NCBI GenBank assembly: GCA_017441585.1
Contig: JAFRWW010000002.1
Span: 1 to 62,317, forward strand
Origin: Lachnospiraceae bacterium
Lineage (GTDB): Bacteria > Bacillota > Clostridia > Lachnospirales > Lachnospiraceae
Direction of reading: 5' to 3'
DNA: 62,317 nucleotides
Within the stretch, counting starts at the first letter, position 1. Every line of letters begins with the position of its first letter. Position numbers and translations under genes: made by a program. Below, in pieces: positions 46,583 through 56,631 of the stretch. Under the pieces are notes generated by a model. The model was not told the origin of the DNA. It searched no databases and worked only from the letters and a program-made list of their open reading frames with translations.

Positions 46583-47854
46583 ATGGTTAAGAAGGAAATG
46601 ATAGCCATGCTTCTGGCGGGGGGCCAGGGCAGCAGGCTCGGCGTTCTGACCACCAAGGTCGCAAAACCCGCCGTTTCTTTTGGCGGAAAATATCGAATCA
46701 TTGATTTTCCATTAAGTAATTGCATTAATTCCGGAGTGGACACCGTAGGTGTGCTCACCCAGTACCAGCCTTTGCGCCTTAATACGCATATCGGCATAGG
46801 TATTCCTTGGGATCTGGATCGGAATATAGGAGGCGTGACCATCCTGCCGCCCTTTGAAAAGAGCGTCAGCTCCGAGTGGTACACCGGCACGGCAAACGCC
46901 ATATATCAGAACATAGAGTATATGGACAGTTTTAATCCCGATTATGTGCTGATCCTGTCGGGCGATCATATATATAAGATGGACTATGGCGTGATGCTCG
47001 ATTTCCACAAGAGTATGGATGCCACCGTGACCATAGCCGTCATGCCCGTACCCTATGAGGAGGCGGGACGTTTCGGCATCATGATCACGGATGAGGATAA
47101 GCGCATCACCGATTTTGAGGAAAAGCCCGATCATCCCAGGAGCAATCTGGCTTCCATGGGTATTTATATTTTCTCCTGGCATGTGCTCAGGGATGCCCTC
47201 ATAGCCCAGTCCGACCAGCCGAACCTGGACTTTGGCAAGCATATCATCCCCTACTGCCATGAAAAAAAGGAGAGGATGTATGCATATGAGTTCAACAGCT
47301 ACTGGAAGGATGTGGGTACGCTGAATTCATATTGGGAGGCCAATATGGAGCTCATAGATATCATTCCGGATTTTAACCTTTATGAGGAATACTGGCGCAT
47401 ATACACTAAGAGCGATACTCTTCCGCCCCAGTATATATCCACTGATTCGGTGGTGGAGCGCTGTATCATAGGAGAGGGCTCGGATATAGCCGGTAAGGTT
47501 TATAATTCCGTCATCGGCTGCGGTGTCACCATAGGAAAGGATACCATAATCAGGGATTCCATCATCATGAATGAGACGGTGATCGGAGAGGGCTGTGAGA
47601 TATATAAGGGCATCGTGGCGGAGAATGTGACCATCGGTGATCATGTGAAGCTGGGTTTTGGCGACGAGGTCACTAATGAGACCGATCCGCATATATACAA
47701 TCATGGAATAGCTACCGTCGGTGAAAGGTCCGTGATCCCTCCCGGCGTATCAATAGGTAAAAATATAGTCATCTCCGGAGTCACCACTGCTAAGGACTAT
47801 CCGGGCGGCCGTCTGGAAAGCGGCAAGACTCTGATAAGAGGAGGTGATAAGTAA
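46583..47854 (+). CDS. glgC: Glucose-1-phosphate adenylyltransferase
   Basis: It makes ADP-glucose for glycogen. The 423-aa protein has the nucleotidyltransferase loop [49 protein letters not shown] with the catalytic Asp, FEEKP, and a C-terminal left-handed beta-helix of hexapeptide repeats ([29 protein letters not shown]). It begins after AAAAGGAGAAGG and overlaps glgD by one base (TAATG). Confidence 0.95.
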   Translation: MVKKEMIAMLLAGGQGSRLGVLTTKVAKPAVSFGGKYRIIDFPLSNCINSGVDTVGVLTQYQPLRLNTHIGIGIPWDLDRNIGGVTILPPFEKSVSSEWYTGTANAIYQNIEYMDSFNPDYVLILSGDHIYKMDYGVMLDFHKSMDATVTIAVMPVPYEEAGRFGIMITDEDKRITDFEEKPDHPRSNLASMGIYIFSWHVLRDALIAQSDQPNLDFGKHIIPYCHEKKERMYAYEFNSYWKDVGTLNSYWEANMELIDIIPDFNLYEEYWRIYTKSDTLPPQYISTDSVVERCIIGEGSDIAGKVYNSVIGCGVTIGKDTIIRDSIIMNETVIGEGCEIYKGIVAENVTIGDHVKLGFGDEVTNETDPHIYNHGIATVGERSVIPPGVSIGKNIVISGVTTAKDYPGGRLESGKTLIRGGDK

Positions 47855-48972
47855 TGAGAGCACTGGGTATCATTCTGGCGGGCGGCAACAACTTTCGTAT
47901 GAAGGAACTGTCTCAAAAGCGGGCCATAGCGGCTATGCCCATTGCAGGCAGTTACAGGGCCATAGATTTTTCTTTAAGCAGCATGACTAATTCGCATGTT
48001 CAGAAGGTGGCGGTATTTACACAGTTCAATGCCCGCAGTCTGAATGCGCATCTGTCTTCCTCAAAATGGTGGGACTTTGGTCGTAAACAGGGTGGATTGT
48101 TTGTTTTTACGCCCATTATGACCAATGAGAGCAGCTATTGGTACAGAGGTACGGCAGACGCTATTTATCAGAATATCGATTTTCTGAAAAATTCCCATGA
48201 ACCCTATGTCATCATAGCATCGGGAGACGGTATCTATAAGATGGATTTCAATAAGCTGCTGGAGTATCATATAGAAAAAAAGGCCGATATCACTGTAGTG
48301 TGCAAGGACATGGATAAGGATGAGGATGTGGAGCGCTACGGTATCATCAAGATGGCCAGGGACAACCGCATCGAGGATTTTGAAGAAAAGCCCGTGGTGG
48401 CCAAGACCAATACCGTATCCTGCGGTATATATGTGATCCGCCGCCGTCAGCTCATAGAGCTCATCGAGAAGTGCGCCGAAGAGGACAGATATGATTTTGT
48501 GCGGGATATCCTGATCAGATATAAGGACCTTCGCAGGATTTATGGTTATAAGCTGAAGGACTACTGGAGGAACATAGCTACGGTGGATGATTATTACCGG
48601 ACGAATATGGATTTCCTCAAGCCGGAAGTCAGGAATTATTTCTTTAAAACATATCCGGATGTGTATTCAAAGGTTGACGATTTGCCGCCGGCAAAATATA
48701 ATGTAGGAGCGAATATCAGAAACAGTCTGATATCTTCGGGCTGCATAATAAACGGTACTGTGGAGGATTCCATCCTGTTTAAAAAGGTGTTTGTGGGGAA
48801 TAACTGTTACATCAAAAATTCAATAATACTCAATGATGTGTACATAGGCGATAATGTCCATATAGAGAATTGCATCATTGAGAGCAGATGTACTATAAAC
48901 AGGGATTCCTATTATAAGGGCGAGAACGGTATACGCGTACTTACGGAAACCGGTGATCGTTACGGAGTTTGA
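47854..48972 (+). CDS. glgD: GlgD subunit of ADP-glucose pyrophosphorylase
   Basis: The 372-aa protein shares the GlgC fold but with a diverged nucleotide loop (GIILAGGNNFRMKELSQKRAIAAMPIAGSYRAIDFSLS) and the substrate-site sequence VIIASGDGIYKMDFNKLLEYH. It has a short C-terminal hexapeptide helix. In Firmicutes GlgD modulates or completes the GlgC enzyme. Expression is coupled through the one-base overlap. A hairpin at 48974-49007 follows. Confidence 0.93.
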   Translation: MRALGIILAGGNNFRMKELSQKRAIAAMPIAGSYRAIDFSLSSMTNSHVQKVAVFTQFNARSLNAHLSSSKWWDFGRKQGGLFVFTPIMTNESSYWYRGTADAIYQNIDFLKNSHEPYVIIASGDGIYKMDFNKLLEYHIEKKADITVVCKDMDKDEDVERYGIIKMARDNRIEDFEEKPVVAKTNTVSCGIYVIRRRQLIELIEKCAEEDRYDFVRDILIRYKDLRRIYGYKLKDYWRNIATVDDYYRTNMDFLKPEVRNYFFKTYPDVYSKVDDLPPAKYNVGANIRNSLISSGCIINGTVEDSILFKKVFVGNNCYIKNSIILNDVYIGDNVHIENCIIESRCTINRDSYYKGENGIRVLTETGDRYGV

Positions 48973-48973
48973 T

Positions 48974-49007
48974 ATCCGATACGTCATAGGGGTTATGACG
49001 GTCGGAT
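48974..49007 (+). terminator. Hairpin after glgD
   Basis: ATCCG...CGTCATA (48974-48988) pairs with TATGACG...CGGAT (48994-49007, small internal loop). It is followed by A-rich rather than T-rich sequence, so termination is uncertain. Confidence 0.45.
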
Positions 49008-49038
49008 GAAATAAAAACAAAAGAAAGGGGCCATAATA

Positions 49039-49323
49039 ATGAACATTACAGATGTACGTATGAGAAAGATCAACAAGGAAGGGAGGATGAAGGCAGTAGT
49101 TTCCATCACTATAGACGATGAGTTTGTGGTACATGACATCAAGGTGATAGAGGGAGATGACGGATGCTTCATAGCGATGCCCAGCCGCAAGTCCATGGAC
49201 GGAGAGTATCGTGACATAGCACATCCCATTAATACAGCTACCAGAGAGCGCCTTCAGAAGCTGATCCTTGAGAAATATGAGGATGCGCTGGTTAACGGTT
49301 TTGATGAGCCGCTTAAATCCTGA
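49039..49323 (+). CDS. spoVG: SpoVG family regulator
   Basis: The 94-aa protein begins [42 protein letters not shown] and contains [22 protein letters not shown], an almost canonical SpoVG sequence. SpoVG is a small DNA/RNA-binding protein that affects envelope, capsule or sporulation genes. The start follows GAAAGGGG. Confidence 0.95.
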   Translation: MNITDVRMRKINKEGRMKAVVSITIDDEFVVHDIKVIEGDDGCFIAMPSRKSMDGEYRDIAHPINTATRERLQKLILEKYEDALVNGFDEPLKS

Positions 49324-49418
49324 TCCGTTTTATTTTTGGATCTGAATCTGTCGTAAAGATTTTAAACAAGCCGCGTTTGCCGCAAATGGGACAAATGCGG
49401 CTGCTTATTTTGTAAGAT

Positions 49419-50015
49419 ATGTATATTATAGCAGGACTGGGAAACCCTGAGAGACGATACTTTAATACTCGTCATAACATCGGATATGAAGTCATTGACG
49501 CTCTTTCGGATGAGTACCGCATAGATATGAATATTGACAAACACAAAGCCATCTGCGGACGGGGAGTCATAGAGGGTGAAAAGGTGCTTCTGATGAAGCC
49601 TCTCACCTATATGAACTTGTCGGGACAGGCTATAGTTTCCGCGCTTTCGTATTATAAGGAGGAGCCTTCTGATTCTCTTTTGGTGTTGTGCGATGATGTG
49701 AATCTTCCTCCCGGGATGATCAGGATCAGGGAAAGGGGCAGCGCCGGCGGCCATAACGGCCTTAAGAATATCATAGCCCTGACGGGGAGCGAGGATTTTA
49801 AAAGGATCAGAGTGGGTGTGGGAGAAAAGCCTCCCAGATATGATCTGGTGGACTGGGTACTCGGGCACTACAGTGACGGAGACAGAAAGCTCATGGATGA
49901 GGCCATAGGTGACTGCGTGAAGGCGACGGCACTCATTGTTGCAGGGGATATTTCAAAAGCGATGAATCTCTATAACAAGAAGAAGGATTCTTCGTCACTT
50001 CGTTCCTCAGAATGA
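49419..50015 (+). CDS. pth: Peptidyl-tRNA hydrolase, C-terminus from a repeat
   Basis: It releases peptides from drop-off peptidyl-tRNA. The 198-aa protein has the catalytic His in YFNTRHNIGYEVID, LLMKPLTYMNLSGQA with the Asn, VLCDDVNLPPGMIRIRERGSAGGHNGLKNI and FKRIRVGVGEKP. The last ten residues (KDSSSLRSSE) and the TGA stop lie inside a dispersed repeat copy (49984-50017), so the native C-terminus was overwritten beyond the conserved domain. No strong ribosome site is visible before the ATG. Confidence 0.93.
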   Translation: MYIIAGLGNPERRYFNTRHNIGYEVIDALSDEYRIDMNIDKHKAICGRGVIEGEKVLLMKPLTYMNLSGQAIVSALSYYKEEPSDSLLVLCDDVNLPPGMIRIRERGSAGGHNGLKNIIALTGSEDFKRIRVGVGEKPPRYDLVDWVLGHYSDGDRKLMDEAIGDCVKATALIVAGDISKAMNLYNKKKDSSSLRSSE

Positions 50016-50088
50016 CATGGAGGACAGGATGAGTCCTCTGTCATCCTGAGCGAGCCCTCTGTCATCCTGAGCGAAGCGAAGGATCTTA
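49984..50088. repeat. Composite of dispersed TGTCAT(T/C)CTGAG repeats between pth and mfd
   Basis: A minus-oriented full copy (49984-50017: GATTCTTCGTCACTTCG then CTCAGAATGACA) faces a plus-oriented half copy (about 50038-50055) and a plus-oriented full copy (50060-50088: TGTCATCCTGAGCGAAGCG then AAGGATCTT). The inverted arrangement can fold into a long hairpin between the two genes. Confidence 0.85.
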
Positions 50089-50107
50089 ACAGAATTATAA
50101 TTATATC

Positions 50108-53100
50108 ATGAAAAAACCTAAACCCCGGTTTCTGTCACCTCTTGAGGATTTTGGCGAGATCGAAGAAATAAAAAAGGATATAGTCAGACAAAAAGGCATG
50201 GTCGACATAGAGGGTTGTCTCGATTCCCAAAGGCTCCATCTCGTGTACGGCCTTCCTTTTATTGGCGCAAAAAAGATAAAGAAAAGGCTCATTGTCACCT
50301 ATGATGAGATAAGAGCCAGACAGCTTCTCAACGATTACAGATTCTTTGAACAGGATGTGGTTTTTTATCCTGCAAAGGATCTTATGTTTTTTCAGGCGGA
50401 CATAAAGGGAAATCTCCTTACAAAGGAGAGGATGGAAGCCATGAGAGTGATGGCGTCTGATGAGTACTATACCGTGATCACCACCATCGATGCGCTCATG
50501 GAACAGATGAGCGGCACCGATCTTGTCAGTAAAAATACAGTGGAGATAAAGGTGGGGGATACTCTTGATGAACGATCCTTTTCCTTACTATTGACAAGGC
50601 TTGGATATGAGCGGGTTTCCCGTGTGGAGGATGTAGGTCATTTTGCCATGAGAGGCGGTATCATAGACGTCTATTCCATGACCAAGGATAATCCTTACAG
50701 GATAGAACTCTGGGGAGATGAGGTGACGTCCATAAGAGCCTTTGACTGCGAGAGCCAGAGATCCGTGGAGAACCTGGAAGAGATATCGATCCTTCCCGCC
50801 AGAGAACTGATACTCACTCAGGAGGAAAAACTGGCGGGCCTTGTAAAGATAGAAGAGGAAGCTAAAGCCCAGTCTGAAAAATTAAGAGGGGAGTTTAAGA
50901 CTCAGGAGGCTCACCGTATAGATGAGAGCATAAAGGAGTTGAGGGAGAGCATCACGGAAGGCTTTTTCGTGGATCTGGACGCTTATATGCCTTATTTTTA
51001 TACCAAAAGATGCAGTGTCCTGGATTTTTTTGACAGGAAGGATACCATTATATTCATAGACGAGCCCGGAAGGGTATCGGAAAAAGGACAGGCCATCGAA
51101 AATGAGTTTAAGGAGAATATGCAAAGCCGCATCGAAAAGGGTTATGCCCTTTCGGGTCAGGCGAATATTCTCTATCCGGTGGGCTATGTCTTTGACAGGC
51201 TTCAGATCTTCATGAGCTGCGGCCTTTATACCATCAGACAGAGATCGAAGGTTCCTTATAAGGCGCATAACGCTTATCATCTCACCGTCAAGCAGGTAAA
51301 TTCTTACAATAACAGTTTTGACGCCCTCTGCGGGGATCTGGAAAGATATGTGAAAAACAAATTCCGGGTGCTGCTTTTGTCGCCCTCCGTTTCCAGGGGC
51401 AGGAGGATGGCGGACGAACTGCTGCAAAGAGGCTTTACGGCCTTTTACAGCGAGGCGGACGACAGGGTACTGAAGAGCGGTGAGATAATGGTCACAAAGG
51501 GTCAGCTTAACCGCGGCTTCGAATATCCCCTGACGGGTTACGTGGTGATCTGTGAGAGCGATATATTTACCCGAACCATACGTAAGAAACCCAAGAAAAA
51601 GGATTTCCACGGCATGAGCCGCGACGCCTTCATGCAGCTTAACGTGGGGGATTATGTGGTCCATGAGAGCCATGGAATAGGAATATATAAGGGAATAGAG
51701 CAGATCACCGTGGATAAGGTGGTCAAGGATTACATGAAGATCGCTTACCGCGACGACGGCAATCTGTATATCCCGGCCACTGATTTTGCATATATTCAGA
51801 AATATGCCTCGGCGGACGCCAAAAAGCCCAAAATAAATAAGCTGGGCACCGCCGAATGGTCCAGGACCAAGAAAAAGGTGGTCACTGCTGTTGATGAGGT
51901 GGCAAAGGATCTGGTGCTTTTGTATTATAAGCGCCGTGAGAACAAGGGCTTTGTCTACGGTGAGGATACCGTCTGGCAAAGAGAATTTGAAGAGTTGTTT
52001 CCCTATGAGGAGACCTCGGACCAGCTTCGGGCCATAGAAGACACGAAAAAGGATATGATGAGCACAAAGATCATGGACAGGCTCATCTGCGGAGATGTGG
52101 GCTTCGGAAAAACAGAGGTGGCTCTGCGCGCTGCTTTCAAGGCGGTTCAGGAAAATAAGCAGGTGGCCTTTCTGGTGCCGACCACCATCCTGGCATCCCA
52201 GCATTACAACAATTTTGTCCAGAGGCTTAAAAACTTCCCCGTGAGAGTGGAACTCATGTGCCGCTTCAGAACACCGGGACAGCTTAAGAAAACGGCGAAC
52301 GATCTGGAAAAGGGTCTCGTGGATATCGTGGTGGGAACCCACCGCCTTCTTTCAAACGATGTTAAATTCAAGGATCTGGGCCTTCTGGTAATAGATGAGG
52401 AACAGCGCTTCGGAGTGGCCCATAAGGAAAAGATAAAGAAACTGAAGGAGAATGTGGATGTGCTGGCGCTTTCAGCCACGCCCATTCCCCGTACTTTGCA
52501 CATGTCCATCGCGGGCATCAGAGATATGAGCCTTCTGGAGGAAGCGCCTGATGACCGCATGCCCATCCAGACCTATGTCATGGAATTCAATGAGGAGATG
52601 ATCCGTGAGGCCATAAGCCGTGAGATCAGACGAAACGGACAGGTTTACTATGTGTATAACAGGATAAATACCATATCCCAGGTGGCTGCCATGATAAGCG
52701 AGCTGGTGCCTGAGGCCAGGGTGGAATATGCTCACGGCAGGATGAATGAGGCCGCTCTTGAAGAACTGATGGCCGATTTTGTCAACGGTGAGATAGATGT
52801 GCTGGTGTCTACCACCATAATAGAAACGGGCCTTGATATACCGAATGTAAACACCATAATCATCCATGACAGTGACAGGATGGGTCTGTCCCAGCTTTAT
52901 CAGCTGCGAGGCAGGGTGGGACGCAGCGGGCGCACCGCCTATGCCTTCCTCATGTATAAGAGGGACAAGCTGCTTAAGGCAGAGGCAGAAAAGAGACTTT
53001 CTGCCATAAGAGAGTTCACAGACTTAGGTTCGGGCTTCAGGATAGCCATGAAGGATCTGGAGATAAGAGGCGCCGGAAACATTTTGGGTAAAAGCCAGCA

Positions 53101-53656
53101 TGGCCATATGGAGGCAGTGGGTTATGAGCTGTACTGCAAGCTACTGAATGAGGCGGTGAAAAAGGCAATGCCCGAAAATGAGGGCGGGAGCAGCCGGCCT
53201 TCACTGGATTATGAGACTGCTGTGAGCCTGGAGGCAGACGCCTTTATTCCCGGGACCTATATCGCCAACGAGTCTGCAAAGCTTGATATGTATAAGCGTA
53301 TCGCTGCCATCGAGGATGAGGATGAGGCGACGGACCTCATGAGTGAGCTTAAGGACAGGTTCGGTCAGGCGCCTGAGAGCGTTAAGAATCTGGTGGATAT
53401 CTCCCTGCTTCGTGCCCTGGCTCATGAATGCTATATGGAAGAAGTCATGGAGAGCAAGGAGTTTCTGGAGTTTAAGATGTATCCCAAGGCTCCCATAGAC
53501 CCGGCAGCCATCATGGAGATACTGTCCGTTTACGGCGGCAGGATGTCCTTTAAGAACGGGGAAAAACCTGCGCTCATCTACCGTCGGGACAAAGATGACG
53601 CCCCTGTTCTTGAGCTGACCCGCACTCTGCTTTCGCAGATGAAGGAGAAACTGTAA
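50108..53656 (+). CDS. mfd: Transcription-repair coupling factor
   Basis: It removes RNA polymerase stalled at DNA damage and recruits UvrA. The 1182-aa protein is full length. It has the UvrB-homology N-terminal region (residues 1-330, lacking ATP motifs) and the RNA-polymerase interaction domain (GDYVVHESHGIGIYKGIEQITVDKV near 510). The RecG-like translocase follows, with GDVGFGKTEVALRA (about 662), VIDEEQRFGV (about 763), ALSATPIPRTLHMS, GRVGRSGRTAYAFLMY and TRG-motif region GSGFRIAMKDLEIRGAGNILG. The C-terminal inhibitory domain completes it. There is no clear ribosome site; the ATG follows repeat sequence. Confidence 0.96.
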   Translation: MKKPKPRFLSPLEDFGEIEEIKKDIVRQKGMVDIEGCLDSQRLHLVYGLPFIGAKKIKKRLIVTYDEIRARQLLNDYRFFEQDVVFYPAKDLMFFQADIKGNLLTKERMEAMRVMASDEYYTVITTIDALMEQMSGTDLVSKNTVEIKVGDTLDERSFSLLLTRLGYERVSRVEDVGHFAMRGGIIDVYSMTKDNPYRIELWGDEVTSIRAFDCESQRSVENLEEISILPARELILTQEEKLAGLVKIEEEAKAQSEKLRGEFKTQEAHRIDESIKELRESITEGFFVDLDAYMPYFYTKRCSVLDFFDRKDTIIFIDEPGRVSEKGQAIENEFKENMQSRIEKGYALSGQANILYPVGYVFDRLQIFMSCGLYTIRQRSKVPYKAHNAYHLTVKQVNSYNNSFDALCGDLERYVKNKFRVLLLSPSVSRGRRMADELLQRGFTAFYSEADDRVLKSGEIMVTKGQLNRGFEYPLTGYVVICESDIFTRTIRKKPKKKDFHGMSRDAFMQLNVGDYVVHESHGIGIYKGIEQITVDKVVKDYMKIAYRDDGNLYIPATDFAYIQKYASADAKKPKINKLGTAEWSRTKKKVVTAVDEVAKDLVLLYYKRRENKGFVYGEDTVWQREFEELFPYEETSDQLRAIEDTKKDMMSTKIMDRLICGDVGFGKTEVALRAAFKAVQENKQVAFLVPTTILASQHYNNFVQRLKNFPVRVELMCRFRTPGQLKKTANDLEKGLVDIVVGTHRLLSNDVKFKDLGLLVIDEEQRFGVAHKEKIKKLKENVDVLALSATPIPRTLHMSIAGIRDMSLLEEAPDDRMPIQTYVMEFNEEMIREAISREIRRNGQVYYVYNRINTISQVAAMISELVPEARVEYAHGRMNEAALEELMADFVNGEIDVLVSTTIIETGLDIPNVNTIIIHDSDRMGLSQLYQLRGRVGRSGRTAYAFLMYKRDKLLKAEAEKRLSAIREFTDLGSGFRIAMKDLEIRGAGNILGKSQHGHMEAVGYELYCKLLNEAVKKAMPENEGGSSRPSLDYETAVSLEADAFIPGTYIANESAKLDMYKRIAAIEDEDEATDLMSELKDRFGQAPESVKNLVDISLLRALAHECYMEEVMESKEFLEFKMYPKAPIDPAAIMEILSVYGGRMSFKNGEKPALIYRRDKDDAPVLELTRTLLSQMKEKL

Positions 53657-53745
53657 GGCTATTTGTCTGTGGAAATTATCCGCAAATAATGGTAGAATAG
53701 AAAAGATGTGAAAAGTACTGAAAGGATACATCCCGGGAAGATGAT

Positions 53746-54738
53746 ATGAAGATAAATATATATTATGGAGGAAGAGGATTGGTGGGCGATCCCTGCCTGT
53801 ATGTGATCGATCGTCTGACCGTTCTTTTTGACGAACTCCATGTGAAGACGGAAAGATATAATCTCCATGAGCATAAGCGGCAGATATCATCCCTGCCTGC
53901 CACCATGAAGGATGCCGACGGCGTCATACTGGCATCCACGGTGGAGTGGTACGGCATAGGCGGGTATATGACCCAGTTCCTGGACGCCTGCTGGCTGTAC
54001 GGAGACAAGGAAAAAATAAGGTCCGTGTGCATGTTCCCCATCGTCATGTCCACGACATACGGAGAAAGAGAGGGACTTCACACTTTGAATATGGCCTGGG
54101 AGACTCTGGGAGGCGTTACCTGTGAGGGCCTGTGCGGTTATGTGAGTGACACGGCTTCCTTTGAACTGAATAAGGAATATCTGAAGCTTATAGAAAAAAA
54201 AGGAGAAAATCTTTATCGTACCATCTCCCAGAAGATGCCCTTCCTGCCCGTAAGTTCTTATTCCATGAAGCAGAATGTATCTGCGGCTGCACCTATACCC
54301 CTGACGCCTCAGGAGACTGAGCAGCTGTCAAAATACGTGGCGGATGAGGAATATGTGAAGACCCAGAAGGAAGACATAAAGGAACTGGCCAGTCAGTTTA
54401 AATCCATGCTCTCCGGCGGGACCGAGTCGGGAGACGACCCCCTGATAGCCAAGTTTAAAGGTGCTTTTAAACCTCAAAAGAATCTGGATGCTTCATATAA
54501 ATTTGTGATAGATGGTGTCAAGAATCCACTGATAATGCGGATCAAAAACGATACTCTGGCCATAGAATACGGAAACATAGAAAGGCCTGCGGTCCTGTGC
54601 AAGACGAAGCAGGAAGTGATGGATGATATCACAGGCGGCCGCATGACCTTCCAGCGCGCATTCATGTCCGGTTCGATGCAGGTCAAGGGAGATTTTAACA
54701 TGCTCCGCATGCTGGATACGGTTTTTGAATTTAAATAG
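53746..54738 (+). CDS. Flavodoxin-like oxidoreductase fused to an SCP2 sterol-carrier domain
   Basis: Residues 1-180 resemble NAD(P)H-dependent FMN oxidoreductase/flavodoxin-fold proteins (INIYYGGRGLVGDPCLYVID, ADGVILASTVEWYGIGGYMTQFLDACWLYG). The FMN phosphate loop is altered (GGRGLVGDP in place of GSPR-x-GNT). Residues about 225-330 match an SCP2 domain: KNLDASYKFVIDGVKNPLIMRI, then VMDDITGGRMTFQRAFMSGSMQVKGDFNMLRMLDTVF. SCP2 domains bind lipids or acyl chains, so this may be a flavin enzyme acting on a hydrophobic substrate. The function is not established. Confidence 0.75.
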   Translation: MKINIYYGGRGLVGDPCLYVIDRLTVLFDELHVKTERYNLHEHKRQISSLPATMKDADGVILASTVEWYGIGGYMTQFLDACWLYGDKEKIRSVCMFPIVMSTTYGEREGLHTLNMAWETLGGVTCEGLCGYVSDTASFELNKEYLKLIEKKGENLYRTISQKMPFLPVSSYSMKQNVSAAAPIPLTPQETEQLSKYVADEEYVKTQKEDIKELASQFKSMLSGGTESGDDPLIAKFKGAFKPQKNLDASYKFVIDGVKNPLIMRIKNDTLAIEYGNIERPAVLCKTKQEVMDDITGGRMTFQRAFMSGSMQVKGDFNMLRMLDTVFEFK

Positions 54739-54769
54739 CTAATTAATTAAAACTATACGGAGGATAATT

Positions 54770-55174
54770 ATGGAAGATTGTATTTTCTGCAAACTGGCAA
54801 ACGGCGTGTTTGAAACAAACACTCTCTACGAAGATGATGATTTCAGGATCATCCTGGATGCTGGCCCCGCCACAAAGGGACACGCCCTGATCCTGCCTAA
54901 GGCGCATTATGCCAATATCTACGAGATCCCTGCGGATCTTCTGGCCAAGGCGGCAGTCCTGGCCAAGGAACAGGCAGAGCACATGACAAAGGTCCTGGGA
55001 GCGGACGGCTTCAACATAGTCCAGAATAATGGTGAGACCGCAGGACAGACGGTATTTCATTTTCACATCCATCTGATCCCCAGGTTTAAGGACGACGGAC
55101 AGAAGATCGGCTGGAACCCCGGATCACCGGATGAACAGGATCAGAAGAAACTGTGCGAACTGTTGAAGAGATGA
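54770..55174 (+). CDS. HIT-family nucleotide-binding protein
   Basis: The 134-aa protein has the N-terminal zinc pair CIFCKLANGVFE, RIILDAGPATKGHALILPK and the histidine triad TVFHFHIHLIPRF, characteristic of HinT-like purine nucleoside phosphoramidases. The start follows CGGAGG. It is a free-standing gene. Confidence 0.92.
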   Translation: MEDCIFCKLANGVFETNTLYEDDDFRIILDAGPATKGHALILPKAHYANIYEIPADLLAKAAVLAKEQAEHMTKVLGADGFNIVQNNGETAGQTVFHFHIHLIPRFKDDGQKIGWNPGSPDEQDQKKLCELLKR

Positions 55175-55281
55175 CCGATTCCGGCTGACAGTCGGGAGTA
55201 TTATCTAAGAGGAATGAAGTAACAGAAATAAGTTTAATTAGATCTGAAGGTTAAAAAAATATATATACGGAGGTACAGATT

Positions 55282-56628
55282 ATGAGTAAAGTAACTTATG
55301 ACTATTCCAAGGCTGCCTGCTTTATCTCGCAGGAGGAAGTGGACAACATCAAGGCCCAGGTGACGGCAGCGAAGGACCTGCTGGTGTCAAAGAAGGGCGC
55401 CGGCAATGATTTCCTCGGCTGGATCGACCTGCCTGTGGACTATGACAAGGATGAGTTCGCCAGGATCAAAAAGGCAGCGGCAAAGATACAGTCGGATTCC
55501 GATGTGCTGCTGGTGATCGGTATCGGCGGATCATACCTTGGTGCCAGGGCGGCCATTGAATTCTTGAGCCACAGCTTCTACAATGTACTTGGCAAGGATA
55601 AGAGAAAGACTCCCGAGATATATTTTGTGGGAAACAGCATATCTTCCACTTATATCAAGGATCTGGCAGATGTGGTAGGCGACAGGGACTTCTCCATAAA
55701 CATGATTTCAAAGTCCGGAACCACAACGGAGCCCGCCATCGCCTTCAGGGTATTTAAGGAAATCCTGGAGAAGAAATACGGAAAGGAAGAGGCTGCAAAG
55801 AGGATATACGCCACCACCGACAAGGCAAAGGGAGCCCTTAAGAAAGTGGCGGATGAAGAGGGTTATGAGACCTTCGTGGTACCCGATGACGTAGGCGGCA
55901 GATTCTCGGTGCTCACCGCTGTGGGACTTCTGCCCATCGCAGTATCGGGAGCTGACATAGATAAGCTTATGGAAGGCGCAGCCTCCATGCGAGAAGAGGC
56001 TAAGAACAAGGATTTTGATGAGAATGAGGCTCTTAAGTATGCAGCCATCAGAAACATCCTCCTTCGCAAAGGAAAGGGCGTGGAGGTCCTGGCAAACTAT
56101 GAGCCTTCCCTTCACTATGTATCCGAGTGGTGGAAGCAGCTTTACGGCGAGTCCGAGGGCAAGGACAAAAAGGGTATCTTCCCTGCATCCGTGGACCTTA
56201 CCACCGATCTTCATTCCATGGGACAGTTTATACAGGATGGCGCCAGGATCATGTTTGAGACAGTCATCGAGCTGACAAAGAGCCGTGAGGAGATCATTAT
56301 CGGCGAGGAGAAGGTGGACCTTGACGGACTTAATTATCTGGCAGGCAAGAGCGTGGACTTTGTAAACAAGAGCGCCATGAACGGAACCATCCTGGCTCAC
56401 ACCGACGGCAGCGTGCCCAACAGTGTGATAAAGATTCCCGAGTGCAACGAGTTTTATCTGGGCCAGCTCTTTTACTTCTTTGAGTTTGCCTGCGGCGTGT
56501 CAGGATATATGCTGGGCGTGAATCCTTTCAACCAGCCCGGAGTGGAAAGCTACAAGAAGAACATGTTTGCCCTTCTTGGCAAGCCCGGATATGAGAGTGA
56601 GAGAGAAAAACTGTTATCGAGATTATAA
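55282..56628 (+). CDS. pgi: Glucose-6-phosphate isomerase
   Basis: It interconverts glucose-6-phosphate and fructose-6-phosphate. The 448-aa protein has [60 protein letters not shown] and the C-terminal [16 protein letters not shown] with the catalytic Lys. The length is that of the compact bacterial type. CGGAGG precedes the ATG. murG starts three bases after its stop. Confidence 0.96.
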   Translation: MSKVTYDYSKAACFISQEEVDNIKAQVTAAKDLLVSKKGAGNDFLGWIDLPVDYDKDEFARIKKAAAKIQSDSDVLLVIGIGGSYLGARAAIEFLSHSFYNVLGKDKRKTPEIYFVGNSISSTYIKDLADVVGDRDFSINMISKSGTTTEPAIAFRVFKEILEKKYGKEEAAKRIYATTDKAKGALKKVADEEGYETFVVPDDVGGRFSVLTAVGLLPIAVSGADIDKLMEGAASMREEAKNKDFDENEALKYAAIRNILLRKGKGVEVLANYEPSLHYVSEWWKQLYGESEGKDKKGIFPASVDLTTDLHSMGQFIQDGARIMFETVIELTKSREEIIIGEEKVDLDGLNYLAGKSVDFVNKSAMNGTILAHTDGSVPNSVIKIPECNEFYLGQLFYFFEFACGVSGYMLGVNPFNQPGVESYKKNMFALLGKPGYESEREKLLSRL

Positions 56629-56631
56629 TAT

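Noticed and set aside
50882..52342. 486-codon antisense frame
   Set aside because: It lies wholly inside mfd on the opposite strand and reflects codon bias of a well-supported gene; no family resemblance or ribosome site.
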